A DNA stretch of 11,961 nucleotides from a bacterium (lineage in GTDB: Bacteria; CAIJMQ01; JAADFP01): assembly GCA_027021085.1 (NCBI GenBank), contig JALUVB010000096.1, positions 1 to 11,961 on the forward strand. The letters are read 5' to 3'. The notes beneath the pieces were generated by a model. The model was not told the origin of the DNA. It made no database searches and saw only the letters and a program-made list of their open reading frames with translations. Shown piece by piece: positions 1-8,079 of the stretch. Made by a program: the position numbers and the translations under genes. Each line of letters starts with the position of its first letter. Position 1 is the stretch's first letter.

Positions 1-66
1 ATTCGTATAGTGGGAGACCCTAAAAATCATTCTTCTTCCCGTTTACTGGAAAAATTAAAAAAGTGA
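1..66 (+). CDS. C-terminal end of an unidentified protein (partial)
   Basis: An open frame enters from the left edge and ends at a TGA at 64-66. Only about 21 residues are visible, rich in Lys, Ser and Leu and ending in ELLKK-like basic residues (RLLEKLKK). The stop overlaps the GTG start of the next gene by a GTGA, the tight junction typical of co-translated genes, which supports it being real. The following gene is an LPS-core glycosyltransferase, so another envelope gene is plausible, but this fragment is too short to assign. No motif is recognisable. Confidence 0.55.
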   Translation: MRIVGDPKNHSSSRLLEKLKK

Positions 67-1070
67 GACTTGATTCTTTATATCTGAAAAAGGTCCTGAT
101 TATACGCACCTCCTCCCTGGGCGATGTCATACATTCCCTGCCCTTTCTCTCCTCCCTGAAAAAAAGCTTTCCCTCTCTCCGGTTTTACTGGCTGGTTAAA
201 TCTTCCCTGTCCCCGCTTCTCCGGGACAATCCTCACCTGCAGGGAATCATCTCCTGGGAAAAGAGAAATGCATGGGAAGCATTAAGCAAATTGAAGGCCC
301 TTGCCTTTGATGCTGCTTTCGACTTACAGGGATTGCTGCGCTCTGCCCTCTTACCCTTCCTGGTTAGAATACCCCACCGCTGGGGAATGGCAAACAGCAA
401 GGAAAAGGTAGGGGTTTTCTATACGGAAAGTTTCTTGCCTTCCTCTTCCCATATAGTAGACCAGTACCTGGATTGGGCAGAATCTCTGGGGGCAGAGAGA
501 ATAGTTGAATTTCCCCTGCCCCGGGAAGAAAAATGGGAGAGAAAAGCAGAAGATTACTTCTCTTCCTCCCGTAAAAAAGTAATTATAATCCCGGGCGGAG
601 GATGGGCAAATAAAAGGTGGCCACAGGCAAAATACAGCAAGCTTATTGTTTCTCTTGCCCGAAAGGGGTTTGACGTATTTGTTTTCTGGGGAAAGGAGGA
701 ATGGGAACTGGCAGACAGAATCAGGGTGACCTCCTCCCATAAAGCTAACCTTCTCCCCTGCCTGGATATCCCCGGCATGGTCTCCTTCTTCAAAAGAGCA
801 GACGTTATCGTGGGAGGGGATACGGGCCCCCTGCACCTGGCTGCTGCCCTGCAGGTGCCCGTAGTAGGAATCTACGGCCCTACAGACCCCCAGAGGAATG
901 GACCCTATGGAAAAAACAATAAAATTATTTTTAATGCCCCGCCCTGTGCTCCCTGCTGGAAAAGGAAATGCGGAAAGAAAGACAATGCCTGTCTAAAGGA
1001 GATAAAGGTAGAGAAAGTGTGCAAAGCCGTGGAAGAGCTTATCGGCAGGGATAAAAGGGAAAAAACCTAA
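63..1070 (+). CDS. Glycosyltransferase family 9, ADP-heptose:LPS heptosyltransferase-like
   Basis: A 335-residue GT-B enzyme of the WaaC/WaaF (GT9) family. These enzymes transfer heptose from ADP-heptose to the LPS inner core at the cytoplasmic face of the inner membrane. The N-terminus carries SLGDVIHSLP (residues 18-27, with the family's catalytic Asp at D21). The C-terminal Rossmann domain has IIPGGGW then KRWP (184-187), and the nucleotide-sugar loop GGDTGPLHLAAAL (251-263) followed by GIYGPTDP. The tail has the cysteine series C295, C298, C303, C310 often seen in this family. The GTG at 63 is chosen because it overlaps the upstream stop and leaves the normal short lead before the first beta strand; the Shine-Dalgarno is weak. 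The acceptor sugar cannot be told from sequence, so heptosyltransferase I, II or another GT9 activity all remain possible. Confidence 0.9.
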   Translation: MRLDSLYLKKVLIIRTSSLGDVIHSLPFLSSLKKSFPSLRFYWLVKSSLSPLLRDNPHLQGIISWEKRNAWEALSKLKALAFDAAFDLQGLLRSALLPFLVRIPHRWGMANSKEKVGVFYTESFLPSSSHIVDQYLDWAESLGAERIVEFPLPREEKWERKAEDYFSSSRKKVIIIPGGGWANKRWPQAKYSKLIVSLARKGFDVFVFWGKEEWELADRIRVTSSHKANLLPCLDIPGMVSFFKRADVIVGGDTGPLHLAAALQVPVVGIYGPTDPQRNGPYGKNNKIIFNAPPCAPCWKRKCGKKDNACLKEIKVEKVCKAVEELIGRDKREKT

Positions 1071-1179
1071 ATACTTTCTGCGCTTTTCTGGTAAAATGTT
1101 AGATACTGCTCTCCCGATGGCTTAGGAGAATTAAAATGCAAACAATGTCCCCATTTATCCTGCTTAGAGGAGTTTTAGG
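1071..1179 (+). other. Gap upstream of glyS with a cysteine-rich open frame lacking a start codon
   Basis: This 109-nt gap holds no clear promoter or terminator. One frame (1095-1178, stop TAG one base before the glyS ATG) is open and reads like coding sequence, with Cys at C1107, C1137, C1146 and C1161 (base positions) and an ending KCKQCPHLSC then LEEF. It has no ATG, GTG or TTG after the stop at 1092-1094. An ATG at 1096 is out of frame by one base. A second short frame, ATG 1136 to TGA 1181-1183, has a good AGGAG at 1124-1128 and overlaps the glyS start as ATGA, but would encode only 15 residues. The glyS Shine-Dalgarno AGGAG lies at 1168-1172. Confidence 0.35.
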
Positions 1180-3282
1180 ATGAAAAACCTGCTTCTGGAG
1201 ATAGGCGTGGAGCCACTTCCCGCTGCCTTCTCCCTCCCCCTGATTAACAACCTTGCAGGTGCCATAGAAAGCCTTTTAAAAGGCCTGGGAGTCAATTTCC
1301 AGGAGAAATTCGTTCTGGGCAGCAACAGAAGGCTGACCATACTGATAGAAGGCGTGGATGAATACACCCCCTCCCGGGAAGAAGAGAAGCTGGGGCCTCC
1401 CTGGGAAAAGTCTTTTACCTCAGAGGGCAAGCCGCTTCCCCCGGCCATGGGGTTTGCAAAGAAATTCGGTGTACCTTTAAAAGAACTGCGCAAAATAAAA
1501 AACCGCCGGGGAGAATACGTGGGAGTGCTGGTAAGAGAAGAGGGGAGATTGGTAAAAGATATTTTAAAAGAAGAAATCCCCCGCATAATTCTCTCTCTCA
1601 AGCTGCCCCAGAGCATGTTCTGGGGGGAAAGAACTATCCCCTTTCTCCGTCCCATACGCTGGCTGCTCTGTCTCTGGGGAGAGGAGGCTCTCCCGTTCTC
1701 CCTGCAGGGAATAGAGGCAGATAGATTCTCTCACGGCCATTTTATCCTCTCGCCGGTAAAAATCGCAATCAAAAGCGCTAACCGCGCAGATTACCTAAAT
1801 ATCCTGAAAAACCATTTTGTAATATGTGACCCGGGGGAAAGAGAAAAGGTAATTCATGAAGGGATAGAGAAAAACCTCCTTGAAAATGAAGCCATCATAG
1901 AAATAGGAAAAATCACAAATAAAGCCGCCTGGAGCACAGAGCATCCCTGCATAATGAGGGGCAAATTCCCGGAGAAGTTTCTTTCCCTTCCCGCCGAAGT
2001 GCTTACCGCTTCCATGGTGGAACACCAATCCTACCTTCCCCTCAGGAAAGATAATACCCTGCTAAACGCATTCATCGTGATAGGAGACGGCGAGGAAAAG
2101 AATAAAGAGATAATGATAAAGGGGCACGAAAAAGTTCTGGTGGCACGTCTCTGCGATGCCGAATTTTTCTTCCGGGAAGACCAAAAAATCCCCCTTAGCA
2201 AACGGGTCAAACAACTCTCCTCCCTAACCTTCCACGAAAAGCTGGGGAACCTCTACGACAAGACAAAGCGCATTATTAAGCTTACCGAGAGAGCCAGTGA
2301 TATTCTTTCCCTTTCTGCGGAGTGGAAGGAGATTACCCTGCGGGCTGCCTACCTGTGCAAGGCTGACCTGCTCACAGAAATGGTCAACGAATTCCCTTCC
2401 CTGCAGGGAATAATGGGGGGGAAATACGCACTCCTGCAGGGAGAGAGAGAAGAAGTGGCCAAAGCCCTGGAAGATGAGTACTTTCCCTTTTCTCCCTGGA
2501 GAAAGGAGCTGCCCAGGAACATCGCGGGGAGAATTCTCTCCCTGGTGGATAAATTAGATACTATCTGCAGTTATGCTGCGCTTGGCCCCCTTCCCACGGG
2601 CTCTTATGACCCTTTTGGCTTGAGAAGGCAGGCGCTGGGAGTGATAAGCATCATCCTGGGCAAAGAGGGGAACCGCATAAATATAGAGAAGGGACTACCC
2701 GTTCCTTTGAGGCAATTGCTTGCTGACTTACCCCTGTGGGGAAAGAAAAGCGTAACGGAAGAAGTCATTGGTTTCATATACAATCGTTTTCGCAGTGTCC
2801 TCTTGGAAGAAGGGCTAAGATATGATATAGTAGAGAGTGTTTTGGCTACTGGAGATGAGTCTCTCCAGGATGTATACTTGAAAGCCGCGGCTTTAGGAGA
2901 CCTTCAAAAAAAGGGAAGATTCTCACAGATAATGACACCTTACAAAAGAATTGCAAACATACTGAAACAGGCAGAAGAGAGGCGCGTTTTCGCCGGGACA
3001 GGCAAGGTAGAGGAAAAGCTTATCACTGAAAAAGCAGAAGAGGCCCTGTGGGAAAAAGCCCGGGCAATGCGGACGGAAATCCCCCGCTACCTGGAGAAAA
3101 GGGAGTATAATAAGGTACTGCATTGCCTGATAGGGCTAAAGCCTTCCGTAGACATGTATTTTGACCAGGTGTTGATAATGGAGGAGGATCCTTCCCGCAG
3201 AAGGAATCATCTTGCCATATTAAATGAAATTTACCGGATGTTTTCCCCTCTGGTTAACTTTTCCTTGCTCAAGGAAGAATAG
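1180..3282 (+). CDS. glyS: Glycyl-tRNA synthetase beta subunit
   Basis: A 700-residue beta chain of the bacterial alpha2beta2 glycyl-tRNA synthetase, about the usual family length. The beta chain binds tRNA-Gly and is needed with the alpha chain (GlyQ) to charge it in the cytoplasm. Visible family landmarks in order are the N-terminal EIGVEPLP (7-14), LRPIRW (156-161), [14 protein letters not shown] (270-283), [17 protein letters not shown] (315-331), [17 protein letters not shown] (394-410) in the HD-like region, [10 protein letters not shown] (474-483), and a C-terminal DALR-type anticodon-binding part ending in an LxxLxxxVDxxFDxVxxMxED-type stretch. The ATG has AGGAG seven bases upstream. 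The oddity is context: glyQ, normally directly upstream, is absent from the visible neighbourhood. The next gene, trpB2, starts 17 nt downstream, so they are probably co-transcribed. Confidence 0.96.
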   Translation: MKNLLLEIGVEPLPAAFSLPLINNLAGAIESLLKGLGVNFQEKFVLGSNRRLTILIEGVDEYTPSREEEKLGPPWEKSFTSEGKPLPPAMGFAKKFGVPLKELRKIKNRRGEYVGVLVREEGRLVKDILKEEIPRIILSLKLPQSMFWGERTIPFLRPIRWLLCLWGEEALPFSLQGIEADRFSHGHFILSPVKIAIKSANRADYLNILKNHFVICDPGEREKVIHEGIEKNLLENEAIIEIGKITNKAAWSTEHPCIMRGKFPEKFLSLPAEVLTASMVEHQSYLPLRKDNTLLNAFIVIGDGEEKNKEIMIKGHEKVLVARLCDAEFFFREDQKIPLSKRVKQLSSLTFHEKLGNLYDKTKRIIKLTERASDILSLSAEWKEITLRAAYLCKADLLTEMVNEFPSLQGIMGGKYALLQGEREEVAKALEDEYFPFSPWRKELPRNIAGRILSLVDKLDTICSYAALGPLPTGSYDPFGLRRQALGVISIILGKEGNRINIEKGLPVPLRQLLADLPLWGKKSVTEEVIGFIYNRFRSVLLEEGLRYDIVESVLATGDESLQDVYLKAAALGDLQKKGRFSQIMTPYKRIANILKQAEERRVFAGTGKVEEKLITEKAEEALWEKARAMRTEIPRYLEKREYNKVLHCLIGLKPSVDMYFDQVLIMEEDPSRRRNHLAILNEIYRMFSPLVNFSLLKEE

Positions 3283-3299
3283 AGAGAAGGAGAGAAACT

Positions 3300-4652
3300 A
3301 TGGATAGAAAAATTTTTTTGCCCGAAAACGAAATCCCCAGAGCCTGGTACAACTGCCTGCCTGATTTACCCAAACCACTGCCTCCGGTTATCCATCCCGG
3401 GACAAAAAAGCCGATTACTCCCGATGATTTAGCCCCCATTTTTCCCATGTCCCTGATAGAGCAGGAAGTATCTTCCCAGAGATGGATTGACACCCCGGAA
3501 GATATACTGGACAAATACCTCCTCTACCGTCCCACCCCTTTACATCGTGCATACAACCTGGAAAAAGCTATAGGGACAAAAGCAAGAATTTATTTCAAAA
3601 ATGAATCTGTCTCCCCCCCCGGCTCCCACAAACCTAACACGGCTATTGCCCAGGCCTACTACAATGCAAAAGAAGGGGTAAAAAGGATAGCCACGGAAAC
3701 CGGGGCAGGACAGTGGGGCTCAGCCCTCGCCTTTGCCACCAAGATGTTCAACCTCCAGTGTACTATCTACATGGTGAAAATCAGCTACGAGCAAAAACCC
3801 TACCGCAGGCTTTTAGCCCAATCCTGGGGGGCTGAGATGATTGCCTCTCCCTCCCGGAAGACCCGGTTTGGCAGAAAGATGCTCGAGCAAGACCCCGATT
3901 GCCTGGGAAGCCTGGGAATCGCCATCTCTGAGGCAGTAGAGGATGCCGTGGCGCACGAAGACACAAAGTATTCCTTAGGCAGTGTTTTAAATCACGTGCT
4001 TCTGCACCAGACAGTGGTAGGGCTGGAAACCATTAAACAATTAAAGATGGTAGGAGAGAAGCCCGATGTGCTCATCGGCTGTGTGGGCGGCGGCAGTAAC
4101 TTCGCCGGGCTTGTCCTTCCTTTCCTGCCCGATAAATTATCAGGAGAAAATATAAGGTTCTTAGCGGTTGAACCGCGTGCCTGCCCCACCCTGACCAAGG
4201 GATTATACAAGTATGATTTTGGCGATACTGCCTGCACCACGCCTCTTTTGAAAATGTACACGCTGGGACATGACTTTGTTCCTGCGCCCATTCACGCAGG
4301 AGGCTTAAGATACCACGGGGCAGCGCCCATAGTATGCCACCTTTACGACATGGGCATCATAGAGGCTGTTGCCTACTACCAGCAGGAAGTATTCCAGGCA
4401 GCCCTGCTCTTTGCACAAACCGAGGGCTTCCTGCCGGCTCCGGAAACAGCCCATGCCATAAAAGCGGCTATTGACGAGGCAAAGGATGCGCCCGCAGGCA
4501 AAGTGATTGTCTATAGTCATTCCGGCCATGGACACTTTGACCTTTCCGCCTACGAGGCATACTTTGCCGGGAAACTGGAAGACTACGAATATCCGGAAGA
4601 AAAAATTAAGGAATCACTGGAAAAATTACCCGAAATAGAATTAGGAGGTTAA
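3300..4652 (+). CDS. trpB2: Tryptophan synthase beta chain, TrpB2 type (PLP enzyme)
   Basis: A 450-residue fold-type II PLP enzyme that condenses indole with L-serine to give L-tryptophan. It belongs to the longer TrpB2 subgroup rather than the roughly 400-residue TrpB1. The signs are the extended N-terminus (about 70 residues before YRPTPLHRA) and the subgroup-like strings [15 protein letters not shown] (108-122) and [15 protein letters not shown] (132-146), then [15 protein letters not shown]111 in GSHKPN is the predicted Schiff-base lysine, and [11 protein letters not shown] (260-270) is the PLP-phosphate loop. The ATG has AAGGAG at a good distance. No trpA or other trp gene is visible, which fits the known habit of TrpB2 to act without TrpA, for example salvaging free indole. 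A run of eight C at 3613-3620 lies just before the K111 codon. The start of ppdK follows after two bases. Confidence 0.94.
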   Translation: MDRKIFLPENEIPRAWYNCLPDLPKPLPPVIHPGTKKPITPDDLAPIFPMSLIEQEVSSQRWIDTPEDILDKYLLYRPTPLHRAYNLEKAIGTKARIYFKNESVSPPGSHKPNTAIAQAYYNAKEGVKRIATETGAGQWGSALAFATKMFNLQCTIYMVKISYEQKPYRRLLAQSWGAEMIASPSRKTRFGRKMLEQDPDCLGSLGIAISEAVEDAVAHEDTKYSLGSVLNHVLLHQTVVGLETIKQLKMVGEKPDVLIGCVGGGSNFAGLVLPFLPDKLSGENIRFLAVEPRACPTLTKGLYKYDFGDTACTTPLLKMYTLGHDFVPAPIHAGGLRYHGAAPIVCHLYDMGIIEAVAYYQQEVFQAALLFAQTEGFLPAPETAHAIKAAIDEAKDAPAGKVIVYSHSGHGHFDLSAYEAYFAGKLEDYEYPEEKIKESLEKLPEIELGG

Positions 4653-4654
4653 AA

Positions 4655-7366
4655 ATGGAAAAGTATGTTTATTTCTTCGGTGATGGTTATGCAGACGGCG
4701 ATGCTTCCATGAAAAATCTGCTGGGAGGCAAGGGAGCCAACCTGGCCGAGATGGCCCGTTTAGGGATACCTGTCCCTCCCGGTTTCACGATTACCACGGA
4801 AGTCTGCACCTACTTCATGAAAACCAACGGCAAGTATCCCCCCAGCCTGGAAAAAGAAGTTGATGAAGCATTAAAAAGGGTAGAGAAAATTACCGGCATG
4901 AAGTTCGGTGACACCGACAACCCCTTACTCTTTTCCGTACGTTCGGGAGCACGCATATCCATGCCAGGCATGATGGAGACAGTGCTTAACATCGGACTGA
5001 CCAGTGAAACTGCCCAGGGGTTAATCAAGAAAAGCGGGGATGAAAGGTTCGTTTACGATGCCTACCGCCGGCTTATCATGATGTACTCGGATGTAGTAAT
5101 GGAAAAGGCCAAGGGCATAGAGCCGGAAGGCGGCATAGGTATCCGGGAAAAACTGGAAGAAGAACTCAGCAAAATGAAAAAAGAAAAAGGGGTGGAGTAT
5201 GATACCGAGCTTGAGGCAGAAGATTTAAAAAAGCTCTGTGAAATCTTCAAAAAGAGGGTAAAAGAGGTGCTTAAAGAAGAATTTCCCGATGATGCCCACA
5301 AACAGCTCTGGGGAGCAATCTCTGCCGTCTTCTACTCCTGGAACGGCAAACGCGCCGTATCTTACAGAAAAATCGAAGGCATCCCCGACGAATGGGGTAC
5401 CGCGGTAAATGTGCAGACAATGGTTTTTGGCAACATGGGAGAAAACTCTGCCACAGGAGTAGCCTTTACCAGAAACCCTGCCACGGGGGAAAACGTATTC
5501 TACGGTGAATTCCTGGTTAATGCCCAGGGCGAGGACGTGGTAGCAGGCATCCGCACCCCCCAGGCTATCAACGAAGCCTCCAAGAGCGAAGCCTCAAAAC
5601 ACCTTCCCTCCCTGGAAGAACTCATGCCGGAACTTTACCGGCAACTGGTGGAGATAAAGAACAAGCTGGAGAAACATTACCGGGATATGCAGGACATAGA
5701 GTTTACCATCCAGGAAGGTAAACTATACATTCTCCAGACGCGTACCGGCAAAAGAAACGGCATCGCAGCCATAAGAATGGCCGTGGAGATGTGCCTGGAA
5801 GGGCTTATAAGCAAAGAAGAAGCAATCATGCGGGTGCAGCCCATACAGCTGGATGAACTGCTCCATCCCATGATAGACCCCGCCGCAGAGGCAAAAGCCA
5901 GGCAACTTGCCAGGGGTCTTCCTGCCGGCCCGGGAGGCGGCCACGGACAGATTGTCTTCACCGCCGACGAGGCAGAAAGATGGGCTAAGGAAGGCAAGAA
6001 AGTTATCCTGGTCAGAAACGAGACCAGTCCGGAGGATGTGCACGGCATGCACGCCGCAGAGGCAATCCTCACTGCTACCGGCGGGATGACCTCGCACGCC
6101 GCCCTGGTGGCCAGAGGCTGGGGGAAATGCTGCATAGTAGGGGCCGGAACACTGCAGATAGATGCGGCCAAAAAAATCATGCGGGTAGACGGAAAAGTGC
6201 TTAAAGAAGGAGACTGGATTACTCTCAACGGCACAAAAGGGATTGTCTACGAGGGGAAACTGGACCTCATCCCGGCAGACCCGGAAAAGAACGAAGTCTA
6301 TAAACACTTAATGCGCTGGGCTGACAGCGTACGCAAGATAGGGGTCAGAACAAATGCTGACAACCCGCAGGATGCTGCCACAGCCAGGAGGTTCGGCGCC
6401 GAGGGAATTGGCCTCTGCCGTACAGAACATATGTTCTTCGGTCATGACAGAATCACTGCCATGCGCGAGATGATTCTTGCTGACACGGAAGAAGGAAGGA
6501 AGAAAGCCCTGAAAAAACTTTTACCCTACCAGAAAAAAGACTTTATGGGCATATTTGAAGCCATGGCCGGACTTCCCGTGACCATAAGAACCCTGGATCC
6601 CCCCCTGCATGAATTCCTGCCCCAGGATGAAAAGAGCCAGCAGGAAATGGCGGAGGAATTAGGCATATCGGCAGAAGAAGTAAAAGAGAAAGTCAACGCT
6701 CTGCACGAGATGAACCCCATGCTGGGGCACAGAGGCTGCAGGCTGGGAATAACCTATCCTGAGATTACCGCCATGCAGGCACAGGCAATCTTAGAAGCAG
6801 CCTGTGAACTGGCAAAGAAGGGGGTTGAGGTATATCCGGAGATTATGATTCCGCTGGTGGGCAGCAAGGCAGAACTGGAGAACCAGAAGAAAGTGGTGGA
6901 TGAAGTGGCAAAAGAAGTTATGGCAAAGTACGGGGTAGAAGTGAAATATTCCGTGGGCACCATGATAGAAATACCCCGGGCAGCGCTCACTGCTGACAAG
7001 GTTGCCGAATGCGCAGAGTTCTTCTCTTTTGGGACAAATGACCTGACCCAGCTGACCTACGGATTCAGCCGGGACGATGTGGGGAAATTCCTGCCGGAGT
7101 ACATAGAGAAGGGAATACTGCCCAAGGACCCCTTCCAGACCATTGATGTAGAGGGGGTGGGGAAACTGGTGGAGATGGGTATTAAAAACGGCCGCTCCAG
7201 GAAGAAAGACCTCAAGGTCGGTATATGCGGAGAACACGGAGGAGACCCGGAATCAGTCAAATTCTGCCACCGGGTAGGGATGAATTACGTGAGTTGTTCT
7301 CCCTTCCGGGTTCCCATAGCCAGGCTGGCAGCTGCTCACGCCTCCCTGGAAGAAAAAAAGAAGTGA
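4655..7366 (+). CDS. ppdK: Pyruvate, phosphate dikinase
   Basis: A 903-residue cytoplasmic enzyme catalysing pyruvate + ATP + Pi to and from PEP + AMP + PPi, full length for the family (about 870-900). The N-terminal ATP-grasp part starts with FGDG then GGKGANLAEMARLGIPVPPGF (23-43) and has SVRSGARISMPGMMET (94-109). The swivelling domain has GGMTSHAALVARGWGKCC (476-493), with phosphorylated His481. The C-terminal TIM-barrel PEP/pyruvate domain has GLCRTEHMFF (586-595), NPMLGHRGCRLGI (687-699), FGTNDLTQ (792-799) and KVGICGEHGGDP (854-865), with catalytic Cys858. AGGAGG at 4643-4648, within the end of trpB2, sets the start. Its stop overlaps the start of the adenosine-specific kinase. In anaerobes PPDK can serve PPi-dependent glycolysis or gluconeogenesis; the direction cannot be inferred. 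No regulatory protein (DUF299/PpsR type) gene is in view. Confidence 0.97.
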   Translation: MEKYVYFFGDGYADGDASMKNLLGGKGANLAEMARLGIPVPPGFTITTEVCTYFMKTNGKYPPSLEKEVDEALKRVEKITGMKFGDTDNPLLFSVRSGARISMPGMMETVLNIGLTSETAQGLIKKSGDERFVYDAYRRLIMMYSDVVMEKAKGIEPEGGIGIREKLEEELSKMKKEKGVEYDTELEAEDLKKLCEIFKKRVKEVLKEEFPDDAHKQLWGAISAVFYSWNGKRAVSYRKIEGIPDEWGTAVNVQTMVFGNMGENSATGVAFTRNPATGENVFYGEFLVNAQGEDVVAGIRTPQAINEASKSEASKHLPSLEELMPELYRQLVEIKNKLEKHYRDMQDIEFTIQEGKLYILQTRTGKRNGIAAIRMAVEMCLEGLISKEEAIMRVQPIQLDELLHPMIDPAAEAKARQLARGLPAGPGGGHGQIVFTADEAERWAKEGKKVILVRNETSPEDVHGMHAAEAILTATGGMTSHAALVARGWGKCCIVGAGTLQIDAAKKIMRVDGKVLKEGDWITLNGTKGIVYEGKLDLIPADPEKNEVYKHLMRWADSVRKIGVRTNADNPQDAATARRFGAEGIGLCRTEHMFFGHDRITAMREMILADTEEGRKKALKKLLPYQKKDFMGIFEAMAGLPVTIRTLDPPLHEFLPQDEKSQQEMAEELGISAEEVKEKVNALHEMNPMLGHRGCRLGITYPEITAMQAQAILEAACELAKKGVEVYPEIMIPLVGSKAELENQKKVVDEVAKEVMAKYGVEVKYSVGTMIEIPRAALTADKVAECAEFFSFGTNDLTQLTYGFSRDDVGKFLPEYIEKGILPKDPFQTIDVEGVGKLVEMGIKNGRSRKKDLKVGICGEHGGDPESVKFCHRVGMNYVSCSPFRVPIARLAAAHASLEEKKK

Positions 7367-7863
7367 TGGAAATAAAAGCGGTTAAAATAAAAAACATTCC
7401 TGAGGGAGCAAACCTTATCCTGGGACAGAGCCACTTCATAAAAACAGTGGAAGACCTATACGAGGTAATAGTCACCTCGCTGCCCTCGGTGAGGTTCGGC
7501 CTTGCCTTCGTGGAGGCCTCCGGCGCCTGCCGGGTGAGAGGAGAAGGGAATGACGAGGCACTAAAGAAGGTTGCGCTGGAAAATGCCCTGGAGATAGGAG
7601 CAGGCCATACCTTCTTAATCATTCTGCAGGACGCTTATCCCATCAATGTCTTAAACGCGGTAAAGATGGTGCCCGAGGTATGCAGAATCTTCTGCGCCAC
7701 GGCAAATCCCGTAGAGGTCATTGTAGCCGAGACAGACCAGGGGCGAGGGATCTTGGGGGTAGTGGACGGAATGAAACCAAGAGGTATAGAACAAGCAGAA
7801 GATATTAAATGGCGAAAAGGGCTGCTTAGAAAGCTGGGATATAAGTTAGACTATAGACCATAG
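7366..7863 (+). CDS. Adenosine-specific kinase (DUF355/PF04008 family)
   Basis: A 165-residue protein of the small adenosine-specific kinase family, known mostly from archaea and deep-branching bacteria and proposed to phosphorylate adenosine to AMP. It matches the family over its whole length: GQSHFIKTVEDLYE (20-33), FGLAFVEASG (44-53), GNDEALKKVALENA (61-74), IGAGHTFLI (77-85), YPINVLNAVK then VPEVCRIFCATANPVEVIVAET (103-123), and GRGILGVVDG (126-135). The ATG at 7366 shares its A with the ppdK TGA, so translation is probably coupled; a longer frame from 7225 would run into ppdK and is not used. The last residues (LDYRP) and the stop are encoded by a heptamer tandem repeat that continues downstream, so the natural end may once have been at about GYKL. 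The AMP product links it to PPDK. Confidence 0.88.
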   Translation: MEIKAVKIKNIPEGANLILGQSHFIKTVEDLYEVIVTSLPSVRFGLAFVEASGACRVRGEGNDEALKKVALENALEIGAGHTFLIILQDAYPINVLNAVKMVPEVCRIFCATANPVEVIVAETDQGRGILGVVDGMKPRGIEQAEDIKWRKGLLRKLGYKLDYRP

Positions 7864-7966
7864 ACTTTGGACCGGAAGAGAGAAAAGGCAAGATGCAAGG
7901 TGCAGGATAGTGAACGGTGAATGGCAGGTTGGTTTCCTGGTAATCCTGGTTTCTTGGTGTCCTGGG
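7847..7966 (+). repeat. Mosaic of degenerate 7- to 9-base tandem repeats
   Basis: The stretch opens with four heptamers in perfect register: TAGACTA, TAGACCA, TAGACTT, TGGACCG (7847-7874). After a 13-base purine-rich spacer come GCAAGAT, GCAAGGT, GCAGGAT (7888-7908), then AGTGAAC, GGTGAAT, GGCAGGT (7909-7929). A longer unit follows: TGGTTTCC, TGGTAATCC, TGGTTTCT, TGGTGTCC (7930-7962), then TGGG. The first block overlaps the 3' end of the adenosine-specific kinase gene and provides its stop. No direct or inverted terminal repeats and no ORF of note are present. This resembles short tandemly repeated repetitive (STRR) heptamers known from some cyanobacteria, but the words here differ and their function is unknown. 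Confidence 0.75.
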
Positions 7967-8014
7967 AGATTATCTTAGGAATGATATAAAGCATACCCCG
8001 CTCTACTCCCACGC

Positions 8015-8042
8015 TTGTTTTTGCCAAAACGTGTGCTATAAT
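8015..8042 (+). promoter_or_regulatory. Sigma70-type promoter for the HU gene
   Basis: A perfect TATAAT at 8037-8042 is preceded by TG at 8034-8035 (extended -10). A half-matching -35, TTGTTT at 8015-8020, lies 16 bases upstream. Transcription would start near 8049, leaving about 30 nt of leader that contains the Shine-Dalgarno GGAGGTGA (8066-8073), six bases before the HU ATG. It is the clearest promoter in the window. Confidence 0.75.
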
Positions 8043-8079
8043 GAATTGTGATAATCAAAACGAGGGGAGGTGAACAAGT

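Noticed and set aside
351-836. 161-codon minus-strand frame inside the GT9 gene
   Set aside because: It is antisense to conserved GT9 sequence, has low-complexity composition and no family resemblance.
1071-1097. Promoter for glyS around TAAAAT (1092-1097)
   Set aside because: The nearest -35-like word is only 11 bases upstream, and operon-type spacing of the neighbouring genes makes read-through more likely.
1136-1183. 15-codon leader peptide frame with a good Shine-Dalgarno before glyS
   Set aside because: There are no repeated regulatory codons (such as Gly runs) and no attenuator hairpin. The Shine-Dalgarno-to-ATG match could be chance, so it is noted only as part of the gap.
1164-1655. 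163-codon minus-strand frame across the glyS start
   Set aside because: It is Ser/Arg/Pro-rich shadow coding antisense to a well-conserved N-terminus.
5677-6307. Two long minus-strand open frames (185 and 194 codons) inside ppdK
   Set aside because: They are antisense to the conserved swivelling and catalytic part of ppdK, have no recognisable motifs, and are explained by codon bias of the real gene.
7225-7365. Extended start of the adenosine-specific kinase inside ppdK
   Set aside because: The added 47 residues are out of frame with ppdK and read as arginine-rich nonsense; the family N-terminus begins at the ATG at 7366.
7864-8079. tRNA, small RNA, riboswitch or CRISPR in the gap before hup
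   Set aside because: There is no cloverleaf, no cobalamin-type box or conserved riboswitch core, and repeat units are too short and degenerate for CRISPR. Only the tandem repeats and the hup promoter are supported.
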